Below are positions 8,379-17,438 of a DNA stretch of 64,000 nt, piece after piece. A program made the position numbers and the translations under genes. Below the pieces are notes generated by a model. It was not told where the DNA came from. It worked only from the letters and a program-made list of their open reading frames with translations, and did no database searches. The stretch spans positions 53,343 to 117,342 of the forward strand of contig JAFUNI010000007.1 in assembly GCA_017482385.1 (NCBI GenBank), read 5' to 3'. How positions within the stretch are numbered: the first letter of the stretch is position 1; every line of letters starts with the position of its first letter. The stretch comes from Oscillospiraceae bacterium. Its GTDB lineage: Bacteria; Bacillota; Clostridia; Oscillospirales; Oscillospiraceae.

Positions 8379-9503
8379 ATGAAGATTGGTTTGCTTGGTT
8401 TCGGTGTGGTTGGCAGAGGCGTTTACGATCTGACCGCCACCCGGGATGATATGAAAGTTGCCAAGGTTGTATGCCTGGAGGATGTGACCCTCCCCGATGC
8501 CGAGGTGACAAAGAATTTCCAGGATGTTCTCTGCGATGACACCATCGATACTGTGGTAGAGGCTATGGGTGGCCTGCACCCGGCTTATGAGTTTGTCAGG
8601 GCTGCCATTGAGGCCGGTAAGCACATCGTCACCTCCAACAAGGCTTTGGTTGCCAGCTTCTATGACGAGCTGATTCCCTTAGCTAAGGAAAAGGGTGTTT
8701 GCTTCCGCTGCACCGCTGCCGTTGGCGGCGGCATTGGTTGGCTGTCTGAGCTGGAGCGGGCCCGTCGTATGCAGACCATCGAAAAGGTGGGCGGCATTAT
8801 GAACGGCACCTGCAACTACATTCTCGATTCCATGACCCGTTTGGGTCTTACTTACGCCGATGCCCTGTCCCAGGCACAGGCTTTGGGCTATGCAGAGGCC
8901 AACCCCACCACTGACGTGGAGGGTATCGACACCTGGCACAAGGTGATCCTGTCTTCCAACATTGCTTTTGGTATCAGCCTGGACACCGACACCGTGCCTG
9001 TTGCCGGCATCAGCAAAATCAAGGCTTCCGATGTAGAAAACTTCACTGCCCACGGCCTTGTGTGCAAGCTGATCTCCACCGGTAAGTGCCAGGACGGCAA
9101 GGTCAGCGCCTATGTGCAGCCCACCCTGGTAAAGCAGGGCGAGCCCGAGTCCGCCGTTCCCGCCAACTACAATCTGATCACCTTTGTGGGCGCAGCCTCC
9201 GGTCGCATGAGTTTCTACGGCCAGGGCGCAGGCCGCTACCCCACTGCATACAATGTAGTGCAGGACTGCGCTGATGTTTTGGCAGGCAAGGGCTTCTACA
9301 GCCCCTACGGCGAAAAGGTCGCTGCCAAGAACACCGATGTGCTTTCCTACTATGTCAGCGGCGCTGCTGATAGCTGGCTGAAGGATAACACCCAGGAAAC
9401 CTGGGGCGATGCCATCATCACAAAGCCCGTTTCCGTGGAAGAAATGCACGCATGGCGCAAGGCCAATCCCGAGGCCTTCATCGCCGCTTTTGCTGAAAAC
9501 TGA
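8379..9503 (+). CDS. hom: Homoserine dehydrogenase, no intact ACT domain
   Basis: A 374-residue homoserine dehydrogenase that reduces aspartate semialdehyde to homoserine. Seen: the nucleotide-binding GFGVVGRG at 7-14, TSNKALV, the catalytic-domain GGIMNGTCNYIL, and the late GAGRYPTAYNVVQD motif. About 70 residues follow that motif, starting with a YYV stretch like the first strand of the ACT domain, but no complete regulatory ACT domain is visible. Full-length feedback-regulated enzymes are usually over 400 residues. Start: ATG at 8379 with AAGGAGA upstream; a longer in-frame ATG at 8289 lies inside the promoter. First gene of hom-lysC-asd. Confidence 0.95.
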   Translation: MKIGLLGFGVVGRGVYDLTATRDDMKVAKVVCLEDVTLPDAEVTKNFQDVLCDDTIDTVVEAMGGLHPAYEFVRAAIEAGKHIVTSNKALVASFYDELIPLAKEKGVCFRCTAAVGGGIGWLSELERARRMQTIEKVGGIMNGTCNYILDSMTRLGLTYADALSQAQALGYAEANPTTDVEGIDTWHKVILSSNIAFGISLDTDTVPVAGISKIKASDVENFTAHGLVCKLISTGKCQDGKVSAYVQPTLVKQGEPESAVPANYNLITFVGAASGRMSFYGQGAGRYPTAYNVVQDCADVLAGKGFYSPYGEKVAAKNTDVLSYYVSGAADSWLKDNTQETWGDAIITKPVSVEEMHAWRKANPEAFIAAFAEN

Positions 9504-9527
9504 TTCATCCCGAAAGGAAGGAATTTT

Positions 9528-10844
9528 ATGCTGAAAGTTACCAAATTTGGCGGCTCCTCTATGGCAGACGCCGGTCAGTACCGGAAGGTGCGGGACATTA
9601 TCCTGTCCGACCCGGAACGCAAGGTCGTGGTTGTTTCCGCTGCCGGCAAGCGCCACAGCAAGGACCACAAGATCACCGATCTTCTGTACCTGTGCCACGC
9701 CCACACCCAGTACGGTGTTCCCTGCGATCCCGTCTACGAGCTGATCACATCCCGCTACTTAGAGATCCGGGAAAAGCTGGGCATTGCAGTGGATCTGGAA
9801 GAGGATTTTGCAGAGCTGAAACAGCGGCTGGATGCCAAGCAGGTCACCCAGGACGAAATGGCCAGCCGTGGCGAATATTTCTCCGCCAAGCTGATGGCTG
9901 CATTCTTAGGCTTTAAGTTCGTGGATGCCGCAGAGTGGGTATTCTTTAACATCGACGGCACTGTGAACAAGAAAAAGTCCTATGCCGCGCTGAAAGAGAA
10001 AATGACCGGCGAGGGCATCGTGACCCCCGGCTTCTACGGTGTGATGCCCAACGGCAGCATCCGTACCTTCTCCCGTGGTGGCAGTGACATCACCGGTTCT
10101 TTGGCAGCCGCTGCACTGGATGCCGGCGTTTACGAGAACTGGACCGACGTTTCCGGTATTCTGATGGCTGACCCCCGGATCGTGGAGAATCCCCAGCCCA
10201 TCTCCGAGATCACTTATGACGAGCTGCGGGAGCTGGCTTATGCCGGTGCAAACGTGCTCCACGAGGGTGCTATCTTCCCTGTCCGGGAAAAGGATATTCC
10301 CCTAAATATTCGTAACACCAACGAGCCTTCCGCTCCCGGCACTATGATCAAAAAGCATTTTGAGACCGAGTCCGATCCCGACCGGATCATCACCGGTATC
10401 ACCGGCAAGAAGGACTTCTCCATTATCACCATCTTTAAGCGGGGTCTCACCTCTGAGGTCGGCATTCTGCGGAAGATCCTGTCCGTTTTGGAGCGGTACA
10501 ATATTTCTGTGGAATTCGTTCCCAACGGTATTGACAATGTTTCCCTGGTGATCCCCACTGCCACCATTGCTCCCCATCTGTACACCTTTATGGCAGATCT
10601 GCAGCAAGAGGTAAACCCCGACAATGTGGTTGTCCAGGATCAGATCTCCATCGTCACTGCCGTGGGCCATCAGATGGCTTTCCGTCCCGGTGTGTCCGGC
10701 AAGATCTTTGCCGCCCTGGGCCAGGCAGATATCAACATCCGTATGATCAACCAGGGCCCCGATGAACTGAACATCATCTTCGGCGTGGAAAACAAGGATT
10801 TTGCCAACGCCATCCGGGTTCTGTACAATAGCTTCATTAAGTAA
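9528..10844 (+). CDS. lysC: Aspartokinase
   Basis: A 438-residue aspartokinase that phosphorylates aspartate, the first step toward lysine, methionine and threonine. Seen: KFGGSSMADA at residues 5-14, the SRGGSDITGS motif, a kinase domain to about 290, and two C-terminal ACT domains (ISVEFVPNGIDNVSLVIPT and a second ending NIRMINQGPDELNIIFGV). The regulatory part suggests feedback control by an end product, although which one is not evident. It starts 24 bases after hom with AAGGAAGG as ribosome site, and is followed 14 bases later by asd. Confidence 0.97.
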   Translation: MLKVTKFGGSSMADAGQYRKVRDIILSDPERKVVVVSAAGKRHSKDHKITDLLYLCHAHTQYGVPCDPVYELITSRYLEIREKLGIAVDLEEDFAELKQRLDAKQVTQDEMASRGEYFSAKLMAAFLGFKFVDAAEWVFFNIDGTVNKKKSYAALKEKMTGEGIVTPGFYGVMPNGSIRTFSRGGSDITGSLAAAALDAGVYENWTDVSGILMADPRIVENPQPISEITYDELRELAYAGANVLHEGAIFPVREKDIPLNIRNTNEPSAPGTMIKKHFETESDPDRIITGITGKKDFSIITIFKRGLTSEVGILRKILSVLERYNISVEFVPNGIDNVSLVIPTATIAPHLYTFMADLQQEVNPDNVVVQDQISIVTAVGHQMAFRPGVSGKIFAALGQADINIRMINQGPDELNIIFGVENKDFANAIRVLYNSFIK

Positions 10845-10858
10845 TCGGAGGTAGTTTT

Positions 10859-11860
10859 ATGAAAAAGTATACCGTTGCTGTGCTGGGCGCCACCGGCGCT
10901 GTGGGCCAGGAAATGATGAACATTCTGGAAGAGCGCAACTTCCCTGTCGGCAAGCTGATCCCCCTTGCCAGCGCCCGGAGCGCAGGCAAGACCCTGAAGT
11001 TCAAGGGCGAGGATATCACCATCCAGCTGGCCTGCGACGAGGCTTTCGAGGGTGTGGACATTGTGCTGGGCGCTGCTGAGAATGACATCGCCAAGAAGTT
11101 TGCTCCCGCTATCGTAAAAGCCGGCGCTGTGTTCGTGGATAACTCCTCCGCATTCCGTATGGATCCGGAAGTACCTCTGGTTGTTCCCGAGGTCAACCCC
11201 GAGGATGTGAAGTGGCACAAGGGTATCATCTCCAATCCCAACTGCTCCACCATCATCACTGTCACCGCCGTCAATGCGCTGAACGCCATCTCCCCCATCC
11301 GCGCTATGACCGCCTCCACTTACCAGGCTGTGTCCGGCGCCGGTGCTGAGGGCCCTGTGGAACTGATGAACGAGGTGGAAGCCCTTAGTAAGGGTGAGAC
11401 CTACGAGCCCAAGGTATTCCCCTATCAAATCGCTTACAATCTGATTCCTCAGATCGGCGGTGAGCAGTTCGAGGGCTATACCAGCGAGGAAATGAAGATG
11501 CAGAACGAGGGCCGCAAGATCATGCACCTGCCCGAGCTGAAAGTCTCCTGCACCTGCATCCGTGTGCCTGTTATCCGCAGCCACTCCATTTCCGTGTCCT
11601 GCCACTTCGATGTTCCTGTCACTGTGGAGCAGGTTCGTGAGGCTATTGCCAAGGCTCCTGGCTGTAAGCTGGTTGACGACCTGGCTAAGAAGGAATATCC
11701 CATGCCTCTGGAGACCAGCGGCCAGGATATCGTGTATGTGGGCCGTATCCGTCCCGACCTGACCGACGACAACGGCATCTGCCTGTGGTGCTGCGGTGAC
11801 CAGGTCCGTAAGGGCGCTGCTACCAACGCCATTCAGATCGCTGAACTGCTGGTTAAGTAA
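10859..11860 (+). CDS. asd: Aspartate-semialdehyde dehydrogenase
   Basis: A 333-residue NADP-dependent dehydrogenase that reduces aspartyl phosphate. Seen: the N-terminal AVLGATGAVGQEM nucleotide fold, the catalytic cysteine in SNPNCSTI, and the R-x-PV-x-RSHS motif containing the catalytic His. Length is normal. GGAGGT precedes the ATG. Third gene of hom-lysC-asd, which places all three common-pathway reactions on one transcript; a strong terminator follows 14 bases after the stop. Confidence 0.97.
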   Translation: MKKYTVAVLGATGAVGQEMMNILEERNFPVGKLIPLASARSAGKTLKFKGEDITIQLACDEAFEGVDIVLGAAENDIAKKFAPAIVKAGAVFVDNSSAFRMDPEVPLVVPEVNPEDVKWHKGIISNPNCSTIITVTAVNALNAISPIRAMTASTYQAVSGAGAEGPVELMNEVEALSKGETYEPKVFPYQIAYNLIPQIGGEQFEGYTSEEMKMQNEGRKIMHLPELKVSCTCIRVPVIRSHSISVSCHFDVPVTVEQVREAIAKAPGCKLVDDLAKKEYPMPLETSGQDIVYVGRIRPDLTDDNGICLWCCGDQVRKGAATNAIQIAELLVK

Positions 11861-11874
11861 TTCTCAGAAAGAAA

Positions 11875-11905
11875 TCCCGTGTTGCATAGCAACACGGGAG
11901 TTTTG
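11875..11905 (+). terminator. Terminator of hom-lysC-asd
   Basis: Eleven-base-pair stem TCCCGTGTTGC/GCAACACGGGA (11875-11885 with 11889-11899), three-base loop, then GTTTTGTTTT. It may also serve the converging esterase gene. Confidence 0.9.
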
Positions 11906-11907
11906 TT

Positions 11908-13182
11908 TTATTTGTTACCACGGTGCTTGAGAACAAATTCCATATGCCGGTTCCAGTCCCAACGGGAGAAGTGGTGAGAACCGGGCCGGAGAGCATAGCC
12001 GATATGTCCTTCGTTATATACCACTGTGGGACAGGGGATCTGGGGATCGGACTCGAAGCCCTTCAGTCCCTGCACCTCAAAGGCAGGACTTGCCGCAGCA
12101 GCGCTCATAAAGTCCGCCAGCTGGTAGCGGGACATATCACCGTCAGCAGCCAGCAGGTTTACATACCGGGGCGCAATGGCTGCCACCATAAAGTGGGCAT
12201 CGTAGGGAATATCCCGGAAATGATCCTGGTAGTCGGCAAGGCCGTCGCACCACCACTGCATATAGCCCTCTGCAACCAGGGTCTTCAGCTTGCTCTCGTC
12301 CAAGCCCACAGTAAGACCTGCGCCGCCCCAACCGGAGCAGTTGACCAAAGCCGCAAAGATACGCTCATCCTGAGCGCCGCACCACAGGGCGGTCTTGCCC
12401 AAACGGGAATGACCGGCAACGGAAATGCAATCCTTGTCAATATCGTCCCGGGTCATCAGATAGTCAACAATACGGCTGCCTGCCCAGGCCCACATACCGA
12501 TCTTGCCCCATTCATTCTTTGCCCGGCCCTCGGGCTTGTAGAACACCTTGCCCATACCGTTTTCGCCCAAAGCTTCCGGGTAAGTCTTGGCAAAATTATC
12601 CCGGATAATATCATTGTAGCACATATGGACATAGGCAAAGCCGTTGTCAATGATCTCTTCAATGGGGGCATACCGGGTCTCCACATCGGCGGTGGGAGCC
12701 AGCTCCCGCAAAGAAGGATTGAAGGCCAGGTGGATGATCACCGGGGGCTTTTCCTCATAGATGGGGCGAATAAACTGAATGGGGAAAGAGAAGCGGCCGT
12801 AGGGCGCATCAAAGGACAGATTGATCCGCTCCACAATTGCCTTGCCGGCATAGCTCTTGACAGTGCCTGCATAGGTCTTGGATACGGAGGAATAAACGAT
12901 CTCTGCGTCCAGCTTTTCCGGGGCAGCGGGGGTGTGGCCAAAGCCGTACTCCCGGACAGTATAGAGGATCTCCTCCCGGCGCTGCGCCCACTTATCTGCG
13001 GTGACGGGTGTGCCGTCATTCATTACCATCAGCTCGGGCAGCTTCCAATCGGGAGAGGCTAGCAGCTCATCCTTGGTCTTGTCGGTTTTGCCGTTACGGT
13101 AGAGAATTTCGCCGTTATAAGGATAGGCGCACTTGGGCATTTCCCAACCGGCATCGATCGCCTGGATATACTTCTTTTCCAT
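11908..13182 (-). CDS. CE15-like glucuronoyl esterase / alpha-beta hydrolase
   Basis: A 424-residue alpha/beta hydrolase. Seen: the nucleophile motif GHSRLGK (257-263, Ser259), which is the G-x-S-R-x-G-K form characteristic of CE15 glucuronoyl esterases, and a C-terminal histidine pair (about 403-404) in the RPGSHHFSRWDW context that would supply the catalytic His. CE15 enzymes cleave ester bonds between glucuronic acid side chains and lignin or other alcohols. No signal peptide is visible, so an intracellular role on imported oligosaccharides is more likely than attack on polymers. Start: ATG at 13182 with AGGAGG; an in-frame upstream ATG lacks a site. The exact substrate is inference. Confidence 0.65.
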   Translation of the reverse strand: MEKKYIQAIDAGWEMPKCAYPYNGEILYRNGKTDKTKDELLASPDWKLPELMVMNDGTPVTADKWAQRREEILYTVREYGFGHTPAAPEKLDAEIVYSSVSKTYAGTVKSYAGKAIVERINLSFDAPYGRFSFPIQFIRPIYEEKPPVIIHLAFNPSLRELAPTADVETRYAPIEEIIDNGFAYVHMCYNDIIRDNFAKTYPEALGENGMGKVFYKPEGRAKNEWGKIGMWAWAGSRIVDYLMTRDDIDKDCISVAGHSRLGKTALWCGAQDERIFAALVNCSGWGGAGLTVGLDESKLKTLVAEGYMQWWCDGLADYQDHFRDIPYDAHFMVAAIAPRYVNLLAADGDMSRYQLADFMSAAAASPAFEVQGLKGFESDPQIPCPTVVYNEGHIGYALRPGSHHFSRWDWNRHMEFVLKHRGNK

Positions 13183-13308
13183 GGTATGTTCCTCCTGAAA
13201 TATTAAGGGCATTTTCCTAATATAGGTTCATTTTATCACGAAACGATCCGTATGTACAGCCAAATTCCTCACCCTATTTGTTCAAAACTGAACCATTTCG
13301 GTACAAAA

Positions 13309-13334
13309 ACGCCCCCACAGAAAAGTGGGGGCGT
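13309..13334 (-). terminator. Terminator of malQ-glgP
   Basis: Ten-base-pair stem ACGCCCCCAC/GTGGGGGCGT (13309-13318 with 13325-13334), then GTTTTTGTAC on the minus strand, just past the glgP stop. Confidence 0.9.
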
Positions 13335-13338
13335 TTTA

Positions 13339-15672
13339 TCAATACTGAGTGGGCTCGATGTGCCAGATCTCTTCTGCGTACTGACGGATGGTCCGGTCAG
13401 AGGAGAACTTTGCGCCGCTGGCGATATTCCAAAGGCACTTGCGGCCAAAGGCCAGCTTGTCGGCATAGTCCCGGTTGGCCCGCAGCTTGGCTTCCACATA
13501 GGATTCATAATCCAGCAGCAGGAAGTAGTGGTCTGCCCGGTGCCAATGGGTGCCGTCCAGCAGAGCGTGGTAGAGCTCTCTCTGGTCATCGTCGGTGGGT
13601 ACAGTGCCGTCAACCAGGGTGTCGATGGCTCGGTGCAGGCGGGGATTGCTGTCATAGATGCCACGGGGATTGTAGCTGTCCCGGGCGGCATTAATCTGGT
13701 CAACAGTATGGCCGAAGATATAGTTATTCTCCATACCCGCTTCCTTCACGATCTCCACATTGGCGCCGTCCAAAGTACCCAGGGTCACAGCGCCGTTAAG
13801 CATCAGCTTCATATTGCCGGTGCCGGAGGCTTCTGTGCCGGCAGGAGAGATCTGCTCAGAAATATCCGCGGCAGGAATGATGGACTCGGCATAGGAGCAG
13901 TTGTAGTTCTGCACGAACACCACTTTCATCTTATCATTCATATCCGGGTCATTGTTAATGAGCCGGGCAATACGGTTAATATAGCGGATAATGGCCTTGG
14001 CCCGGGCATAGCCGGGAGCGGACTTGGCGCCGAACAGGTACACGGTAGGCTGGAAGTCCTGCAGGCTGCCATCCTTCAACCGGAAGTAGATATCCATAAT
14101 GGACAGCGCATTCAGTAGCTGGCGCTTATACTCGTGCAGCCGCTTGACCTGCACATCAAAGAGGAAATCGGGATTCAAGCGAATATCCTCTTTCTTGTGG
14201 ATCAGCTGGCAAAGCTGTTCCTTCTTCTGCCGCTTGACCGCATTGAACTGGCGGACCAGATCGTCATTGATCATGGGCTTCAAGTCATTCAGCTTATCTA
14301 AATTCTTCAGGAAGTCACCGCCGATGCGGTACTTGATCAGCTGGGTCAGCTCAGGGTTACACAGGCCCATCCACCGGCGGGGTGTCACGCCGTTGGTCTT
14401 ATTCTGGAACCGCTCCGGGAACACCTCATACCACTGACGGAACACGTCGTCCTTGAGGATCTGCGAATGGATCTCCGCCACGCCGTTCACATAGGTACCC
14501 ACGTACACACTGAGGTTTGCCATATGGGCGGTATTGTCCTTCACGATGAACAGGTTGGGATGCTCGCTCTTCAGCTTCTGATCAATGCGGCAAATGATGT
14601 CCACGATCTCCGGCACAACGCTGCGAAGCAGATCCAAATCCCACTTTTCCAAAGCCTCGCCCATAACCGTATGGTTGGTGTAGGAGAAGGTCTTCTGTGC
14701 GATCTCGAAGCTCTGCTCAAAATCCATACCCTCTTCCATCAGCAGACGGATCAGCTCGGGAATGGACATAGCCGGGTGGGTATCGTTCAGCTGGACACAG
14801 TAGAAGTCCGCAAAATGGCTCATATCCGTGCCATGGGTGGTCTTATACACCCGGAGCATATCCTGCAGAGATGCAGAAGACAGCACATACTGCTGCTTGA
14901 TACGCAGGCGCTTACCCTCCCATGTAGAATCGTTGGGGTACAGCACACGGGTGATATCCTCAGCCTTGTTCTTTTGGGTCAAGGCCCGGAGATAATCCTG
15001 GTCATTGAAGGCATTGAAGTCCAGTTCCTCCTCTGCCTCGCACTGCCACAGGCGCAGAGTGTTAATATTCTGTGTGCCATAGCCGATGACAGGCACATCG
15101 TAAGGCACAGCCAAAACAGTATGATCGGGGAATTTCACCTTGACGGTATGGTTATACCGGCGGTAGGACCAGGGATCGCCAAATTTCGCCCAATCGTCGG
15201 CATTTTCCCTTTGGGAACCGTTGGCATCAAAGCTCTGCTTGAACAGGCCGAACCGATACCGCAGACCGTAACCGGACAGGGGCATATCGGTGCTGGCAGC
15301 AGAATCCAGGAAGCAAGCAGCCAAACGGCCCAAACCGCCGTTGCCCAAGGCAGCGTCCTCGATCTCCTCCAAAATGGCCAGGTCCACGCCCCGCTGGGCA
15401 AAGAGCTGCTTCATTTCGTCCAGGATTCCCAGGTTATAAAGGTTAGAATACACCAATCGGCCGATAAGGTACTCGGCGGAGATATAGTAGGCCTTCCGGG
15501 CGGGCATACGGGTATGCTTGGCGTGATTCCAGTTGTCGGAAATGGACATCATCACAGCCTCGCCCAAAGCCTCATGCAGCTCCTGGGCACTGGCCTCCCG
15601 CAAGGATACGTCATAGGTGTACTTCAGCTTAGCCTCGGTCCACTTCAAAATATTCATGCAATTATAGCTCAT
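13339..15672 (-). CDS. glgP: Glycogen/maltodextrin phosphorylase
   Basis: A 777-residue GT35 phosphorylase that releases glucose 1-phosphate from alpha-1,4-glucans. Seen: ALGNGGLGRLAACFLDS near residue 107, and the PLP-binding motif EASGTGNMK with the Schiff-base Lys at about 622, followed by NGAVTLGTLDGANVEI. Length is typical of short bacterial forms. The ATG at 15672 has AAGGAG overlapping the stop codon of malQ, so the two are translationally close and act together: MalQ reshapes maltodextrins and GlgP phosphorolyses them. Confidence 0.97.
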   Translation of the reverse strand: MSYNCMNILKWTEAKLKYTYDVSLREASAQELHEALGEAVMMSISDNWNHAKHTRMPARKAYYISAEYLIGRLVYSNLYNLGILDEMKQLFAQRGVDLAILEEIEDAALGNGGLGRLAACFLDSAASTDMPLSGYGLRYRFGLFKQSFDANGSQRENADDWAKFGDPWSYRRYNHTVKVKFPDHTVLAVPYDVPVIGYGTQNINTLRLWQCEAEEELDFNAFNDQDYLRALTQKNKAEDITRVLYPNDSTWEGKRLRIKQQYVLSSASLQDMLRVYKTTHGTDMSHFADFYCVQLNDTHPAMSIPELIRLLMEEGMDFEQSFEIAQKTFSYTNHTVMGEALEKWDLDLLRSVVPEIVDIICRIDQKLKSEHPNLFIVKDNTAHMANLSVYVGTYVNGVAEIHSQILKDDVFRQWYEVFPERFQNKTNGVTPRRWMGLCNPELTQLIKYRIGGDFLKNLDKLNDLKPMINDDLVRQFNAVKRQKKEQLCQLIHKKEDIRLNPDFLFDVQVKRLHEYKRQLLNALSIMDIYFRLKDGSLQDFQPTVYLFGAKSAPGYARAKAIIRYINRIARLINNDPDMNDKMKVVFVQNYNCSYAESIIPAADISEQISPAGTEASGTGNMKLMLNGAVTLGTLDGANVEIVKEAGMENNYIFGHTVDQINAARDSYNPRGIYDSNPRLHRAIDTLVDGTVPTDDDQRELYHALLDGTHWHRADHYFLLLDYESYVEAKLRANRDYADKLAFGRKCLWNIASGAKFSSDRTIRQYAEEIWHIEPTQY

Positions 15673-15681
15673 ATAAACTCC

Positions 15682-17142
15682 TTAACGCCCGCAAATACGG
15701 GTCAGTTTTTTTATTTTCTCTGCTAATGGCTCGGTAATAAAACCGTCTTTTGCCCGCCAGGTCCAATTATTACCAAAAGTTCCGGGGAAATTCATCCGAG
15801 CCTCTTCTCCCAAGCCCAAATAGTCTTGCATCTGCACCACTGCCAAATCGGCAACGCTTGCCATACTTAGGACAATCATACCCCATACCGGGTCTTTGGG
15901 CTGCCCCATATAGTCTATGGCGCGGGAGGTTGTTTCCGTTCCTGCTTCAGCAAACCACTGGGCAAGGGGCATATTGTCGTGGGTGCCGGTGTAGCAGACG
16001 GAATTTTTTATATGATTATGGGGCAAGTAGGCATTGTTTCCGTCCCCATCAAAGGCAAATTCCAGCACTTTCATACCGGGTAAATTCGCTTCATCCCGTA
16101 GTTTATGGACATCCGGGGTCAAAAATCCCAGGTCTTCCGCAATCAGCGCTGTATCCGGCAAGGCCGCTTTCACCGCCTGCAGGAAGTCAATACCAGGGCC
16201 TTTCAGCCACTGACCCTCCCGGGCATTTTCTGCCCCGTAGGGGATGGCATAGTAGCCGGCAAAGCCGCGGAAATGGTCAATGCGGATCACATCATAAAGC
16301 TTAGCTGCCTGTTTTAGTCTGCGAAGCCACCAGCGGTAGCCATCCTTTTTATGGGTTTCCCACCGGTACAAGGGGTTACCCCAAAGCTGACCGTCTTCAC
16401 TAAAATAATCCGGGGGACACCCGGCAACAGCGGTGGGTGTCAGCGTTTCGTCCAGGCAGAAATAGCGGGGCTCACTCCACACTTCCACGGAATCATAAGG
16501 CACATAAATGGGCACATCTCCAATGATGGAAATGCCTAAATTGTGGCAGTACTCTCGCAGCTGTTCCCACTGGGTAAAAAACAGATACTGGACAAACAGG
16601 TAGAATTTGATTTCTTTGTTCAGTTCCCGGAAGGATTCGTTTACCGCATATCCATCACGGCATTTCAGTTTTTCCGGCCATTCATACCAGGGCTTGCCGC
16701 CAAATTGGTCTTTGAGCGCCATATAATGGGCAAATTCCGCAAGCCAGCTTTCGTTTTTGGCACAAAACTCGGTAAGGGCATCTTCGTCCCGGAACCGGGC
16801 ATAGGCTTTCCGCAGAAGGTCCAATCGGTTTACATAAAGTAGACCAAAGTCCACTTTTTCCGCATCGTCGCCCCAGTTGCAGGCATCGATCTCCCCTTGT
16901 TCCAGCAAGCCTTGCTCCATCAGCAAATCCAAATCGATAAGGTAGGGATTGCCGGCGAATGCGCTGCAGGACTGGTAGGGAGAATCTCCGTAGCCGGTGG
17001 GCGTCAAAGGCAGGACTTGCCAATACTTTTGTCCGGCCTTGTGGAGGAAGTCCGCAAAGCGATAAGCTTGCTTTCCCATCGTGCCCACACCATAAGGTCC
17101 GGGCAGAGAGGTAATATGCATTAAAATACCGCTTCCCCGCAA
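15682..17142 (-). CDS. malQ: 4-alpha-glucanotransferase (amylomaltase)
   Basis: A GH77 enzyme of about 486 residues that transfers alpha-1,4-glucan segments between maltodextrins. Seen: GSGILMHITSLPGPYGVG at the start, VIRIDHFRGF carrying the nucleophile Asp, a later EDLGFLTPDV with the acid Glu, and GTHDN. Start: the best reading is TTG at 17140-17142, because GGGGGAG lies a few bases upstream and the family begins R-x-SGIL at this point; the nearest ATG (at MHITSLPG) would remove conserved residues, and the upstream in-frame ATG at 17199 lacks a site. It precedes glgP by 9 bases. Confidence 0.95.
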   Translation of the reverse strand: MRGSGILMHITSLPGPYGVGTMGKQAYRFADFLHKAGQKYWQVLPLTPTGYGDSPYQSCSAFAGNPYLIDLDLLMEQGLLEQGEIDACNWGDDAEKVDFGLLYVNRLDLLRKAYARFRDEDALTEFCAKNESWLAEFAHYMALKDQFGGKPWYEWPEKLKCRDGYAVNESFRELNKEIKFYLFVQYLFFTQWEQLREYCHNLGISIIGDVPIYVPYDSVEVWSEPRYFCLDETLTPTAVAGCPPDYFSEDGQLWGNPLYRWETHKKDGYRWWLRRLKQAAKLYDVIRIDHFRGFAGYYAIPYGAENAREGQWLKGPGIDFLQAVKAALPDTALIAEDLGFLTPDVHKLRDEANLPGMKVLEFAFDGDGNNAYLPHNHIKNSVCYTGTHDNMPLAQWFAEAGTETTSRAIDYMGQPKDPVWGMIVLSMASVADLAVVQMQDYLGLGEEARMNFPGTFGNNWTWRAKDGFITEPLAEKIKKLTRICGR

Positions 17143-17270
17143 CTGACTCCCCCCTATCTGAAATCTCTCACAAAGCAGTGTATGGCAGAACAAGCCCAAT
17201 GGTTCCGGGCTGGAAAAGTATTGCCATTACAGCATTTTTCATACTTTTTCACCTTTGCCTATACCTGTTT

Positions 17271-17299
17271 AGAGTAATATGTTTTTGGCGTTTTGTCAA
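17271..17299 (-). promoter_or_regulatory. Sigma-A promoter of malQ-glgP
   Basis: Minus strand TTGACA (17294-17299), 17-base spacer, TACTCT (17271-17276); the leader to the TTG start is about 120 nt. Confidence 0.6.
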
Positions 17300-17379
17300 G
17301 AAAAACAGCGGCGCTTTCGTAATTTTCGCCATTTTCGCAAAACTCCGGGGATTTCACGGCAAAAATGTAGAAAAAACGA

Positions 17380-17412
17380 CAAAAACGGATCTGTAAAACA
17401 GACCCGTTTTTG
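17380..17412 (-). terminator. Terminator of the GH89-like/acyltransferase operon
   Basis: Stem CAGATCCG/CGGGTCTG with one mismatch, flanked by A- and T-runs (about 17380-17412), on the minus strand after the stop at 17439. Confidence 0.75.
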
Positions 17413-17438
17413 GAAAAATATATGTATTTACTTACTTT

